64,000 nt of DNA from Cryptomeria japonica (GCF_030272615.1 NC_081410.1:116073140-116137139), one strand, 5' to 3'; counted from the first letter of the stretch, positions 24,149-37,236 are shown. Notes: a model not told the origin generated them from the letters alone. Numbers and translations are program-made.

Positions 24149-25148
24149 TGAAGAGGGGAAAACGTAGCAAGGTAGGATTAGATGGTAAGTATTCAAATGA
24201 AGCATTCAAACACATGAAACGCAAAGAATAACCATTTATACCCTGCTATTTTTACCTCTCCCTCGGATTGAGCTTGATGAAGTGGATGGATGATGAGGAT
24301 GAGCCCTTGATGCTCCACTTGATGTGCTCCTCGCTTGATTTGGATGTGGATTGATCTCCTTTTCTCAAAAAGATTAGTGGATTTGATAGGACTTGATTTG
24401 GATTAAATGGAAATGGATAGATTTGGATTTAATGAAGGATTATGAGAACATGATGAGGATGTGACAGAATAGAAGGGAAAATTAGCAGCATAAGATTAGA
24501 TGAATGGAAATGGATCAAGGAGAAATAGGTAGCATGACAATGCATGAGAAGTGGATGATTTGTGAGGAGAATAGGCTCCAATTTATAGATTGGAGAAGGC
24601 CAATAGAGGGCCAAGATTGATTTGATCATGAAGGGTTGAGATTGATTTTAGATAGAAGGCATAGATCAAGGGTGCCTTGGGAAAAGGGGGGAGAAATTTG
24701 AATTTCAAATATGAGGAATTAAAAATTCCAAAATAAGGATGCATTGAGGGATTCAAAGAAATTTGAATTTCTTTGAGAGACTCAATGTTGATGTGACATG
24801 AGTGGGAATTTAAAAATTGAGGGATAATGATAATCATGATTATGAGAGATTCTAGAAGGATTAATTAGGCTAATGGGATTAGGAAAAATGATTTGTACGA
24901 ATCACATGAATAGGTTAATTAATTAAAATTAATTAACTGAGCGGGTTTAGAGGAAATAATTATTGGAGGGGACTTAGAAAGAATACGGGAATAATTAATT
25001 TATTTGATAAATTAATTATTGGACAATAGTGACAGGATTAATTGAATTAGATTTAATTAACACTGAGAAGAATAAGGACAACACAATTAAGTCAATTAAT
25101 TATGTTGACAGGCTTTAATTAATTAAATATTAATTTTAGGTGTCTACA
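24149..25148 (-). repeat. Right LTR (5' LTR) of the non-autonomous element
   Basis: 1,000 bp; same ends as the left LTR (TGAAGAGG...GTGTCTACA). It lacks a ~30-bp segment present in the left copy. A TTAATTAATTAAAATTAATTAA palindrome and other AT-rich inverted repeats sit close to the sense-strand start, as in the gypsy LTR. Confidence 0.95.
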
Positions 25149-25304
25149 AAGGGTTTTACCCAAGTATATTTGTGTCATGGTATACTTTCTTTATGTTTAT
25201 GTTGTGTACTTCTCATTGTAACTGTTAAAAATAAAAATAATTTTGAATATCTCCTCTCCATAGATTAGTATCAAAAACATATTTGCATATCTTTCTTCCT
25301 TTCA
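25149..25304 (+). mobile_element. Copia A: 3' LTR, last part
   Basis: Continues the LTR broken at 16409; the first five bases are the duplicated AAGGG. It matches the 5' LTR remnant at 5705-5862 through ATGTTTATGTTGTGTA and CTTCCTTTC, ending CA at 25304. Confidence 0.68.
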
Positions 25305-27302
25305 TATTTTTTATACAATTTGGTCTCTATTTCATTAACATATGTGTAGAATCGTTTCAACCCTTACATCAACCTTTTGCCTTTGAGGGAGCTCAAGATC
25401 CTTTTTAAGTAGCCACCTTTTCACATCAATTTTGGGTAAATTTGTGATTTTATTATCTCCTACCATTTTTAAGTGTGATTTATTTGCACACTAATGTTTA
25501 GTATGGACCTCAATAATTAGTGCTAGCATCTCACAATATTGCATCTTTCAAAAGGCATTTTCAAGTGTTTTCCATCTATTAGCTCATTAGGTTAGAGGAA
25601 ACAACTCATAATGATCTTGAAATAATTCTTCTTCCCATTATTTTCCCTCCCCTTCTCAATTTTAAATCTGTCTTTTCATCTTCGTGCAATATCTCCAAAA
25701 AAACTCAATCGACTCTCTAGCACTCTCTTGCTCGCGCACATCTCTCTAAAACTTGCTATAGCACTCTCAAGCCCTCACAACATTATCTCAAAACTCTCTT
25801 AGCTTTCTCAAGTTAATCTAATAATATCCTTGTCACGTATTTGATAATCTTAGGATTCCACGCATCCCTTATTAAAAAAATCATTTATCTTTAGTTTATC
25901 ATTTGATCTATCTATAGATTTGGTTGTTGTGGAGCTGGAAGCCTTAAATTAGGGACTTGACTAAGGCAAGTCCCTAAACAACCCCAAACATCTTTCCTCT
26001 TTTGTGTGCGTGTGTGCATATTTCAAGATCATTCAACCAAATGAGTGTTTGCTTGTGGTTATTTCTTTTATTTTTATAATTTAATCATTTAAATCCTATT
26101 TATTGTTTCATTCCTTTACCCTTACTTTCGAGTTTTTGACTTCTAGGTTTTATAAGTTCATTGAAGCATTAAAGTTGTTCTCTATTTTTTTATTGTTTTA
26201 TGTTCACGAATCCCATGAGATGACAAGGCTACATGTAGATGTTTGTGTGTCATGCTAGTGTCCTTGGATTATACACTAATATTTTGATTGAAGACTCTTT
26301 GTCATTTTTATTATACATTTATGTAGTCGAAAAAACATTTTTTTGTTTACCAGTCTTTACATAGTTTCAATAATTTATTTATATTTAAGCATTTAAATTA
26401 ATTTAATCTATTTGAGTGTATGTAGTGAAATTGGCTCTCAAAGGAACATTGTTATCCTTTTGACAAAATCACATTTCTTACATTACAAGCCTATTCTCTA
26501 TTTCTCGTGGGCTTTGAGAAATAAATTAGGGAAATACCTATTTTGTGTGTCCTAAGATTATGGGGCATTTTGTGTTCACTTATATTATGGGGTATTTTGT
26601 GCTAAGTTATCAATTTTTATTTTTTAATTGATTGACCAAGGGTTTGTCAGTAGGGTTCTTTGGAGGAAAAAGGAAGAGTTGAAATTATATTTTAGATGGA
26701 AGGTGAGCACTCAAGTGTCTACTTAATGCTTAGTAAAAAAATCAATGAAGATGCCCTGTTTTATAAAATTATTCCTTGAGAAATATTAGACATCCTTTCA
26801 ATTTGTCATTAGAGATTGGAGGATGAAAACCCCTTGATTTTTATGGTAGACTAGTGGACAAAAACTCTTATCTAGAATTAAGAAATTCCACTCAATGATT
26901 GTATTTAGGACTCAAAACCTACAGTTTGGGTGGCTTCTATAGTTCCTATTTGTCTCAATGTTAGGTGGCTTCCTTATAGCCTATTATTTGTAGCTCTTTG
27001 GTGACTCTTTTATCACCCATTATTTTTGATACATTTCATTTTCTAATGATAATTATTATAAATTTTCTAACAAATTAGGTAACTTGGAATTGGTTGTAAG
27101 TAGAAATCATATTTAATTGATAAAGTGTAGACAATTATTGTGGATGTCATGTTAAATGTTTCATTTCAAAGAGGTTTCTTGTCTATTTTTTCTTGATATT
27201 TATGAAAAAATATTGGTAATGTTAGACTTGATCTTGTAATAAACCTAGACATTTGTGTTGATTGGAATTGAATCAAGTAAATTTAATTTAAGAATAGTAC
27301 AT
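25305..27302. other. Unassigned; probably includes 5' LTR of the old gypsy
   Basis: No open region of note. A primer site follows at 27303, so the right end should be an LTR ending ...AGTACA at 27301. Its start cannot be located because the partner LTR is missing. Confidence 0.45.
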
Positions 27303-27318
27303 TGGTATTAAAGCTTTG
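27303..27318 (+). other. Old gypsy primer binding site
   Basis: TGGTATTAAAGCTTTG is close to the common plant site TGGTATCAGAGCTTTG (tRNA-iMet). Confidence 0.7.
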
Positions 27319-29149
27319 ATCTTGTAAACCTTTGGAACAAGGGTTTTGACAAAATTTGGGAAAATTATGGTAGATTTAAGGAGGCACAATTTTATAAAGG
27401 AAGAAAATATAAGAAATATTTGATACAATTATCAATCTAGATGCAGGGAAAAAATACATGGCCTAATTACTCAAAGACATGATGGAAATCATAGTGCAAG
27501 TCGTGCAAGGTTTGAAATCTTCTAAAACTCTAGAATCACATGCCAAAAGGAGAGATGCATCAAGATTAAACCAAAATAATGGTTCCTCATCCTACACCTT
27601 CCAACCCAAATTCATACAAAGAAGAGAAGATCTACTAGCCCTTCAACTAAATGCATATATATATCTCTTGAGCCAAAAATCTAAGATGGACTATCATTCA
27701 TATTTTTCTATGACATCAAAATTTGAAATGGTCTTTAAACCCAACATAAACTAGATTAGAACCAAGCTAAAAATTAATTGCAACAATGCTTGGAATGGTT
27801 TGTATACCTACTATAAAAGTGTTTCACCCATGCTTGGAGACATAGAATTAATACCTACTTGTCTCTAAATCTAATATATAAAGAACAAGCTATCAATTTC
27901 TCTTCTCCACACCTATAAGGCATAGCCCATGAATGGTTGTATCATGGCATTTTAATGCAAGGGCATACTATCATCAATAATTTTGAAGAATTTAGCTAAA
28001 TATTGATTGGAATATTTGATAGGGTTGATCAAAAGATCCACTTTCAAGAATTGACCCAGATCAAGCACTATGGGATATTTAATCACTGCATTAAGAGAAT
28101 TTTAGGCAATTACGATCAAAGACTCTAATGTGTCTAAGATAAAAATCATGATCTTGTTTATAAAATGACTAGCTAAGTGACTTAGAAGTTTGGCCAAAGC
28201 ATTGAGCTTTCAACTCTCTAGGAAGAAATCAAAAGAGCCCTCACCTTGGAGTCTTCTTTACCATGGAACAAATTTTATTCTAATGGTCCTCTTATAAACT
28301 AGAAGAAGTTCCAAAAGGGAGAGCCAAGAACAAAAATAATCCTACCTTCAAAGAAAATAAACTAGAATAGCCAAAATGATCTATGGAGAAAGAAACTATG
28401 TTTTCATTGAAAAGAACCTTGGGAGTAAGGACAAAAATGTTGTAGTAAAGGGTTGGTGCAATATATTGAAGTCATTTTTTTATGAGAAAGTAGAAAAAAA
28501 TATTTTCATAAGGTAGATGAAAAATTAGGTGAAGAAGGAGAAGACTAAGGTGAAGTAACACTCATAGTTATGTCTAAAACTCAAAGGTACAATTCTAATT
28601 AATAATGGAGCTACTCATAATTTTATTGATCAACTCCTACAACAAAAAGGGGCTTAGTTGCTAAATATTATGAGGGAATCAATGTGAGAAATTATGTGTA
28701 TAAATAATTCAACAACTCAAAATGAATATTTGAAATCATTTGATCTATGCATAATACTATATTTGGGAGATACTAACTTGATTCTTAAACTATAAAGAGT
28801 ATAATATTTGGGAGAATTTTCCTAAAAATTGTAATTGTTGGAATTTAAATTCAAACATGAGGTAAATTAAACAATTCAAAATAGAATAATAAATGAAACA
28901 TCTTGAGTGATCACTACTAAAAAAGACAAATTGCTTAGGTATCCAAATACTTGATAAAACCTAAAAAACTCACTCATAAACACAAAGGATACTTTTCATA
29001 TTGATGTACAAGTTATGTTGGACAAACACAACAAATTTTTTTAAGAAATGCCCTAAAGATTACCACCTAACCAATAGTTCCAATGTATTTTTTAGCTTAA
29101 AATGGGTGCAAATCTAGTGATAACCACTTGCTACTATCACTATAGGATT
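27319..29149 (+). pseudogene. Old gypsy: gag and protease remnants
   Basis: 27479-27754 is a 91-codon open piece. Downstream, decayed Gag text includes AWNGLYTYYKS-like and HFQELTQIKHYGIFNH-like stretches near 27790-28090. Near 28571-28660 the text TILINNGATHNFIDQLLQQKG is a protease active-site region with NNGA in place of the usual D-S/T-G-A. Stops are frequent. The element is split at 29149 and resumes at 37347. Confidence 0.65.
29041..29149. repeat. Left copy of a 109-bp duplication flanking the younger gypsy
   Basis: TTAAGAAATGCCC...CTATAGGATT matches 37237-37346 with about 12-15 differences. It belongs to the old gypsy and occurs once on each side of the insertion. Confidence 0.88.
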
Positions 29150-29151
29150 GA

Positions 29152-29888
29152 TGTAGGGGCATCCACTTCCTTCATGGGTTTTTGTTTCATGTTTCATTCT
29201 TCTAGTTTTCGTTTTTGGTTACAATTTGGTTTCCCATCCTGTTCCCATCGTAGTTTTCTGTGAGTCAGTCCTTGGTTATGTTCCTATCTTAACTGTGACA
29301 TGAAGTTATGTTCTCAATGGTTTACAATATCACAATTATCAATCGACGGTTGCACACAGGTCGTAGTCAATTTCAAAGGTTTGTGGTGGCAATCGGTTAC
29401 CAAAGCCATGTTAGCAACCATTCACCAACAAACATCTCTTCTATTTCTAAGTGGTATGTTGGTGAATCGTGGCTGGTCAAGTTAGAAAATAATCTGACGA
29501 AGAGTTGAATAAGGAGACAAGTGCAAACCAATGAGTTGTCATTGACATGAAGGGTCGAAAGGGCCTATAAGGAGATCAACTAGGAAGCCTACTAGGAGTT
29601 TTGTTTTGTGTTTACAAATGTGTGATAGACCGATTTCAATAAGAATCAAGAAACGGTGTAATAAGTGGTAATTCAAATAAGAATATAAGTCTCCATTGTC
29701 ATGTTGTTGCATACGATGGATGTCTGAATAGGCATCATTTTTTCCCTATTATGTTTGTTAGCAGATTGTTGATGTAATTATAGTTCTTCCTGGCTAATAC
29801 ACGAACTTCCTAGAATTAATTCCCTATCAATTGCTTGTAAGTTTCAGTGTTTGTTTTATAAATTGGTGATCAACAAGGCATGCCGTCA
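29152..29888 (+). repeat. 5' LTR of the nested gypsy
   Basis: 737 bp, TGTAGGGG...GCCGTCA. Aligns with 34511-34708 plus 36697-37238; divergence appears near 10% by eye. Confidence 0.9.
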
Positions 29889-29891
29889 TAG

Positions 29892-29904
29892 TGGTATTAG
29901 ATCC
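29892..29904 (+). other. Nested gypsy primer binding site
   Basis: TGGTATTAGATCC resembles TGGTATCAGAGCC, the tRNA-iMet primer site, three bases after the LTR. Confidence 0.82.
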
Positions 29905-29936
29905 TAAAGAGATTGGGCTTGAATTATGTAGACAAA

Positions 29937-30985
29937 ATGCCTCCAAAGAGAATGGGAAGGGGTGGAGCCCGAGGAAGAGGTAAAAGGGTTCTTGGTGAGA
30001 TAATTCAAGAAATGTTTTAGCATGTGATGGATCGAATGGATGACAATGGAAAGGGTGCAGAGAAGGGGAACCCTTGAAGATGATGTGAGTGAGAATGAAG
30101 AGGAAGAAAAACCTCAAGATGGTGAGGGGGAAGAACATAAAGAACCTGAAAGGTTTGAGGAAAGGTTATTCAGGACAATATTGAATATGGGTTCCAAACC
30201 CAAAATAAGGATTCCTACATATTCGGGAAGCCACAATGGTGAAGATCTAATTGATTGGATCAATGACTTAGAAAATTACTTTCAGTATGAGCGAGTGGCA
30301 GAGGAAAGAAGAGTTAAGTTTGCCTATACCAGATTGAAATGATAAGTTGCAATGTGGTGGGACTTTGTCCAATCTGAGAGAAGAAGGAAGAGCAAAGAGA
30401 AGATTAGTTCGTGGGATTGAACAGTTTCAAACTGGAAGGCCAAGTTCCTTCTTGGAGACTATCAAGCAAATATTTTTTAAGCGATTGCAAAATTTTAAAC
30501 AAAAAGACATGACAGTCAAAGATTACACTGAAGAAATTTATAAGTTGGTGATTTGTTCTGGCCATAGTGAGGAAGATATGGATAAAATAGCCCAATACAT
30601 GAATGGCCTGAAGTATAGTTTGTAGGATGAACTAAGTCTCATGTCCCCTAGGAGTCTTGAAGAGGCCTATCAACTTGTCTTAAAGGCAGAGGATATATTG
30701 CAGTGAAAGTAAAGTCAACAAGAGAGGAAGAGAGGAAAAGGTTAAAAAGGAAGGGGATAACAATTTCGTAGAGGACAACAACACCATCAAGGAGAAGAGG
30801 CTATAAGTAGTAGTGGAACAACCAACAATGATAGAGTAGGTTATCAAAACAAGGGTGGAAGATCCTTTGGAAGAGGAGTTTCACAAGGTAGAGGTTGAGG
30901 ATTCGTTGGAAAAGGCTTCAAGTGTAACCAAGTTGGGCACAAGAGTTGGGAATGCTCTGAGTCTTCTCAAGGAGGACATATAAAA
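29937..30985 (+). pseudogene. Nested gypsy: gag
   Basis: The ATG at 29937 opens a Gag-like MPPKRMGRGGARGRGKR start. A TAG at 30018-30020 and frameshifts follow. 30040-30342 carries the acidic linker and IRIPTYSGSHNGEDLIDWIN (capsid entry). 30347-30625 carries FLETIKQIFFKRLQNFKQKD and further capsid text. Near 30920-30955 is a zinc knuckle missing its first Cys (KCNQVGHKSWEC). Gag would coat the element RNA; this copy cannot make it in one piece. Confidence 0.85.
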
Positions 30986-31027
30986 TTTTAAAGGAGTTAT
31001 CAAATTGTTCATGTTGATCAAGAAAGT

Positions 31028-32560
31028 GTGGGGTCACCTGTTCACCATAGAGAGGAGCCAAAATCAAGAGAGTCATTATTATTGAAGCCTCAAAAAGGAA
31101 GTCAGGAACTTGTTCAAAGCAGAGCCTTACTCAAAACCAAATGTAATTCCAAAGGTAAATGTTGTAGATTGATTATTGATAATGGTAGTACGAATAACAT
31201 TATTGTAATAGAGATGGTAGATAAGTTAGACCTTAAAAGGATCAAGCATCCATCTCCTTATAAAGTATCATGGTTACATAAAGGACATCAATTGTTAGTA
31301 AATGAGCAGGCCTATGTTTATTTTTAAATTGGAAGATATAAAGATAATGTGTTATGTGATATAATGTGCATGGATGTTTTCCATGTATTGCTTGGAAGAC
31401 CGTGACAATTTCATAGGAAAGTGATTCATAATGGAAGGGAGAACACCTATACAATTGATAAAGATGGTGTGAAACATACTTTGATGCCTATGAAGGAACA
31501 AGAAGCGGATAGTAGCAGTAGTTGCAATAGTAAGGTAATGTTGGTAAGTGGTAAGGAATTCATCCATGAAATAATGAATGAAGAAGTAGGATTTACTTTG
31601 GTTCTTAAACCTAGGCAGGTGTTTACCATCATGAAACTTGATGATTTGCGTCTTGAAATGCCAGGTATTTTAAATGAACATTTGGATATTGTTGCATTTG
31701 ATTTTTCGAGTGATTTTCCACCAATGAGAAGCACTAGCCGCCATATGGATTTGATTCTAGGAGCTATCCTCCCTAATAAGGAATCCTATGGGTTGACACC
31801 TATGGAAAATGAGGAGAAAAGGAAGCAAGTAGAGGACCTTTTGAAGAAGGGATTGATAAGGGAAAGCCTAAATCCTTGTGTTTTTCCTATGGTACTTGTA
31901 CCAAATAAAGGAGGGGAATGATGTATGTGCATAGATTCAAGGGCTATAAATAAAATTACCATAAGATATAAGTTTCCTATTCCTAGAATTGAAGACTTAA
32001 TGGATTGTTTGAGTGGTTTTCTATGTATTTCTCTAAGATAGATTTAAAAAGTGGCTACCACCAAATAAGAATTAGACCAGGTGATAAATGGAAGACAACC
32101 TTTAATACTAGTGTTGGTTTGTATGAATGGCTAGTTATATACCATTTAGATTGCCTAATGCACCGAGCACTTTTATGAGACCAATGAATGAGGTTTTGAA
32201 ACCATTCCTTGGTAAATTTGTGATAATATATTTGGATGACATTTTGGTGTTTAGCAGTTCTAAAGAAGAGCATCTAGAGCATTTAAGACAAGTATTTAGG
32301 AGGTTGCATGAGGAGAAGTTGTAGATAAATATCAAGAAGTGTGTCTTTTTGCAGACTGAACTGATCTACTTGGGATTTGTGGTGTCCAAGGATGGACTAA
32401 AGATGGACAAGGAAAAGGTAAAAGCCATACTTGATTGGGCCACACTAAAAAGTGCAATGGAGGTAAGGAGTTTTCATAGGTTAGCAAGTTTTTACAGAAC
32501 AAATTATAAGAAATTTCAGTCATTTTGTTGCTCCTATCCTTGAGACTATTAAGGGTAATA
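31028..32560 (+). pseudogene. Nested gypsy: protease and reverse transcriptase
   Basis: 31028-31327 has the protease entry LIIDNGSTNNI, with DNG instead of D-S/T-G. 31421-31921 runs into RT (MDLILGAILPNKESYGLTP, then KRKQVEDLLKKGLIRES). After a stop at 31919, the [17 protein letters not shown]-like block near 32040 and 32127-32324 ([22 protein letters not shown]) give the catalytic YLDD. 32349-32543 is the RT thumb. At least three stops or shifts break it. Confidence 0.88.
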
Positions 32561-33230
32561 AGAGACATTTTGAATGGACTAGGAAGGTTGAAGAAATTTT
32601 TAAAATTATTAAGCAAAAGGTAAGTGAGCAAACCATTTTTGATTTGCCTGATTTTGATAAGGTTTTTCAAGTGGAGTGTGATGCTAGTGGATTAGCTATT
32701 GTGGCATTCCTAAGTCAAGAAGGTAAACCTGTAGCATAATTTAGTGAGAAACTAAATAAGGCTAAAAGGAAGTATTCTTCTCATGATTTAGAATTTTATG
32801 GTTGGGTTCAATCCTTGAAGAAATGGAAACATTATTTGCTTTCAAAAGAATTCATTGTGTATACAAATAATCATGCTCTACAGTTTATAAATTGCCAACA
32901 TAATTTGAATCAAAGACATGCCAAAAGGGTTGAGTATCTCCAAAGTTTTAACTTTGTTTTGAAACATAAAAGTGGGCAAATAAATAGAGTTTCTGATGCT
33001 TTGAGTAGGAAGAATTTGTTGCTTTGTGAAATACAAGCTAACAATGTGGGTTTTGCAAGTTTGAAAGAATTGTATGCAGAGGATGCAAATTTTAAAGAGG
33101 CCTTTGAAGCTTGCAACAATGCAATTGCTATAAATAGAGAGCCATGGGTTGACTTCATGATTCAAGAAGGTTTGTTGTTCAAGGGGAATCAGTTATGTAT
33201 TCCTAAAGGATCCATGCAAGATAATTTATT
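32561..33230 (+). pseudogene. Nested gypsy: RNase H
   Basis: The VECDASG motif near 32670 starts the RNase H domain, followed by a stop near 32738. 32815-33291 then gives FIVYTNNHALQFI and HKSGQINRVSDALSRK. The usual VYTDH is VYTNN here, so a catalytic Asp appears lost. Confidence 0.85.
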
Positions 33231-34120
33231 GCAGGAAAAAAATTGTGGTAGTCTTGTTGGTCACTTTGGGCAGGATAAGACTTATATGTAGTTGAGAACT
33301 CATTATTAATGGCCAAAGATGCATGCGGATGTGAGAATATATGTAGAAAGCTGTAGTATTTTTCAACATGCTAAAGGGAGAATCCAAAATGTTGGGTTAT
33401 ATCAGCCACTTCTAGTTCCAACTCGGCCTTGGGACTGAGTGACTATGGACTTTGTATTGGGTTTTCCTCCCACACAAAGGGTCAATTATTATATTTTTGT
33501 TGTGGTAGATAGATTTTCTAAAATGATGCATTTAACACCCTGTAAGAAAACTAGTGATGCCACTAACATTGCAAATATGTTCTTCAAGGAAGTAGTATTG
33601 TTACATGGAATTCCAAAAAGTATTATCTATGACAGGGAGGCTAAGTTTGTCGGTCATTTTTGGAGGACACTATGGAAGAAATTTGGCACAAATATGAGTT
33701 TTAGTTCTATTTACCACTCCCAAATGGATGGTCAAAGGTTGTTAATCGAAGCTTTGGTAATATGTTGAGATGTCTGGTTGGCAAAACACCAAGTACTTGG
33801 GATCTAGCTTTGGCTCAAGTTGAGTTTGCATTTAATGATTCTCCTAATTAGAGTATTGGACTTAGTCCATTTTATGTTGTATATGGTATGCATCCAAGGG
33901 GAGTGTTTGAATTGAGAGATATTGGTAGTTTAGAAAAGTGTAGTGCAACAGGTGAAGATTTTGCTAAACTCATACATGATCTCCATGAAGAGGTCAAGAT
34001 GAATATTGAATCTAGCAATCTGCAGTATAAACAACATACTGATAAGAAGTGGAGGGAAATTCATTTTCAAGTTGTGGAACTTGTCTTGGATCATCTTCGA
34101 AAGGAGAGGTTTCCTACTTG
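33231..34120 (+). pseudogene. Nested gypsy: integrase
   Basis: The zinc-binding region appears near 33260-33340 (VGHFGQDKTY...WPKMHADVRIYVESC). 33439-33768 holds the core: MDFVLGFPPT (first Asp), VVVDRFSKMMH, then YDREAKFVGHFWRTL (second Asp) and YHSQMDGQ before the frame breaks at the third motif. 33888-34121 is the C-terminal part. Stops at 33288 and 33436 and a frameshift near 33740 inactivate it. Confidence 0.86.
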
Positions 34121-34140
34121 AGTTTATAAAAAAAGTCAGA

Positions 34141-34510
34141 TGAAGAAAGTGGGTCCTTGTAAAGTTCTTAGAAAATTATCTGCCAATGCATATGAAATAG
34201 CTCTGCCTTCATATTTGGGCATCTCTCCTATCTTCAACGTGGCAAATCTCTATCCATATAGGGGTGATGAACCAATAGATGGAAATGAGATAAAGTTACC
34301 AGTTAATCTAGAATAGCAAGGAGCTACTTCCACTCTGTCAGTACTAGAATGCATTCTTGACACACAATTGTTGTTTAGAAGACCCGGGGCAAGGAATACC
34401 GTTAGAGGATTGTTCTTGGCTCTCTAAACCAAAGATCATTAAACATGGTCATATTGTTGTTGATCTCATGAGAAGGAGCTCACGATATTTTCTCTACCTA
34501 GGGAGTCAAA
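34141..34510 (+). pseudogene. Nested gypsy: pol tail, possible chromodomain remnant
   Basis: After the KLSANAYEIALPS and IFNVANLYPYRG integrase tail, text like VLECILDTQLLFRR...FLALQTKDHXTWSYC resembles the end of a chromodomain-like module as found in CRM-type elements. The match is weak. The frame runs up to the 3' LTR. Confidence 0.5.
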
Positions 34511-34708
34511 TGTAGGGGCATCCACTTCCTTCATGGGTTTTTGTTTGATGTTTCTTTCTTCTAGTTTTGATTTTTGGTTGCAATTTGGTTTCCCATCTTG
34601 TTCCTGACGTAGTTTTTTGTGAGTCGGTCCTTGGTTTTGTTCTTGTCTTATCTATGATAGGAATATGTGTTCTCAATGGTTTTCAATATCGCAATTACCA
34701 ATCGACGA

Positions 34709-36696
34709 TGTAATGCCGCACCAAGAAACCCTAAAGGATTCAACTAAAACTCTCGAAAAGAGTGCAAATAAGTTTTGTTTTTTTTGAACATTAATGAACT
34801 TAAAGATGCATTAAGTTAAATATTGCAATAAAATTTGCACAAGCGGAAGACTTAACTTAAACACCTAAAGGGTTTCCAATGAAGTTTACACGATTAATCC
34901 AATGAACATTAAGGTTTATTAATCTAATTAACAATGAAAATCATCAAACCTACTCATGATAAAATGATTACCACGAGGACATAGAAATTAAATTCCATAA
35001 GAGATTTAACTAGCATGATTGAATATATACATTTGACATTAGCTACATTACATAACTAAGCTACATCCATCATAATCTATATTACTGCATCTAATTGATA
35101 ACTTCATACATGCAATAAGATTAATATCATCTAAATTATATTATAAATTTTAACCATAATGACATTCATACATCCAAAATAAAAAGGAACCAGATGAACA
35201 CATACACCATACAACACCAATTGATATCGGAGTTCACCCCTAATGGGCTACATCTTTGGGTTTGCTTCAAGTGCAAGACCATTCTATAAATTAAAGATGA
35301 AAAATACATAAGCTTCACATCAATTACATCCTGCCATCAAGGCATACAAAAGAAAATAATACATATGACCACATAGGGTCCAAGAGATACATGAATGATC
35401 CAAGAAGAAGAAAGATGATCCATATGAAACATGATATGGAGTAAATACAAGAGAACAATTGGAGCACTAGCGAAACTAAATCCTCGCAATCCATGATAAG
35501 CGTCACATGATCTAACATGAATACAACACCAATTGATATTGGAGTTCACCCCTAATGGGCTACATCTTTGGGTCTACTTCAAGTGAAAGACCATTCTATA
35601 AAATAAAAGGTGAAAAATACATAATCTTTACATCAATTACATCCTTCCATCAAGGCGTACATAAAAAAATGATACTTATGACCACATAGGGTTCAAGAGA
35701 TACATGAATGATCTGAGAAGAAGAAAGAGGATCCATCTGAAAACATGGTATGGAGTAATTACAAGAGAACGACTGGAGCACCAATGAAACTAATTCCTCA
35801 CAATCTATCATAAGTGTCACATGATCTAACATGAAGATCAGGTAATCACAAAAAGCATAAACAAATAGATATGACTCCCACAATAGTGCTCCAAGCAAAA
35901 TCAACAAAAACTGCTCACTAGTGAACATAAGGGAAGAGTGTCATCACATAGCTTGGTATGGTTATCCTGGAAGGCCTCCATAGGTCCTGACCCCCATCAT
36001 GGGTTATCCTGGTAACCTCTCCCAAACCCTTGACCCCATCCAAGTCTCATGTGGACCCAACACATCCTTTCATGAAGACAAGGTTGTTAGTTTACCATTC
36101 CAGGCCTTCTCACTGCATCCTGAGTCTGTACTAGCACTCAACCATGAGCGAGACCCAATTATCTTACTTAGTGTTTCATCTACCAAACCCCCTAATAATA
36201 TATTAAGTTATCACTTACTTAGACAAACTTTCGATGGGTTATCCTGCTTACCACTTTGGGTGCGACTCCCACTTAAAAGCCACTCTCCCATATGACACTT
36301 AACCACAAATCAGACGAACTCCCAAAACCAAGGTATACACAAGAAATAGCATACAGAGTTCAAAGTAATAGAAAACCACTTGGCCAAACAAGCCCTTGCA
36401 CACAGATAACCAACTAACTATTCTCTAACTAGAGACATGACCAGTTACCAATCAACCACATGAAAACAACCAATACTCGTAATCAAGGACTTGCAATTTT
36501 TTTGAAAATAAATGCGAATACAATTAATAAACTCGCATCTTTGCTAATCTATAATGACAATAATTTTTCCAAAAATATATGTCGACCAAGGTTTTCTAAT
36601 TTATTTATATTTCAATTTACACCATTAACTAACTATCAATACTTCACATCCTTTATTTTAGTGTGATCCTTTTGGGTTTCTTGGCGGGGCATTACA
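34709..36696. mobile_element. 1,988-bp element with ~36-bp terminal inverted repeats
   Basis: The left end TGTAATGCCGCACCAAGAAA, continuing CCCTAAAGGATTC, is matched by the reverse complement of the right end, TGTAATGCCCCGCCAAGAAA, continuing CCCAAAAGGATCAC. The intact 5' LTR of the nested gypsy serves as an empty site and confirms the boundaries. A 3-bp ATG on each side (34708-34710, 36698-36700) may be the duplication, but the exact ends are uncertain by a few bases. No transposase is visible, so it is a non-autonomous DNA transposon or a related TIR element. It holds a 312-bp tandem duplication. Confidence 0.75.
35209..35834. repeat. 312-bp tandem duplication inside the TIR element
   Basis: Both copies begin ATACAACACCAATTGATAT (35209, 35521) and end CATGATCTAACATGA. 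They differ at roughly 10% of positions. Confidence 0.93.
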
Positions 36697-37236
36697 TATG
36701 GTTGCACACAGGTGGCAGTTGGTTGCAAAAGTTCGTCGTGGCAGTCGATGACCAAAGCCATGTTGTTAGTCATTCGCCAATGAGCTTCTCTTCTATTTAT
36801 AAGTGGTATATTGGTGAATTGGGGTTAGTCGAGTTAGAAAATAATCCGACGAAGAATTGAGTAAGGAGACAAGTGCAAACCGACGGGTTGTCATTCACAT
36901 GAAGGGTTGAAAGGGCCTATAAGAAAATCAACTAGGCAGCCTGCTAGGAGTTTTGTTTTGTGTTTGTAGATGTGTGACAGACTGATTTCAATAAGAAAGA
37001 GAAAACTTGTAATAAGTGGTGATTTAAATAAGAATATAAATCTCCATTGTTCTTTTGTTGCATATGATGAATGCCTGAACATGCACCATTTGTTCCCCGT
37101 TATGTTTGTTAGCAAATTGTTGATGTAATTATAGTTCTTCCTGGCTAATACTCGAACTTCCTTTCATTAATTCCCTACAAATTGCTTGTAAGTTTCGATG
37201 TTTGTTTTATAAATCGGTGATCAGCAAGACATGCCA

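Larger units (their letters stand above)
16410..25148 (-). mobile_element. Non-autonomous LTR retrotransposon, 8,739 bp, TSD AAGGG
   Basis: Two direct LTRs (16410-17439 and 24149-25148) bound a 6.7-kb internal region, with AAGGG on both flanks. The minus orientation follows from the primer site beside the right LTR and the polypurine tract beside the left LTR. There is no gag capsid, protease, RT, RNase H or integrase. The only substantial open region is a Pro/Ser-rich frame at 19520-21436. It shares its LTR start TGTAGACACCTAAAATT, polypurine tract, a 16-base 3' motif and a colinear leader with the gypsy at 40329-51033. That makes it a large retrotransposon derivative probably served by that family's enzymes. 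Confidence 0.9.

Noticed and set aside
25261-25280. Second primer site after the copia A 3' LTR (TTAGTATCAAAA)
   Set aside because: The LTR alignment continues past it to 25304, so the resemblance is inside the LTR and probably chance.
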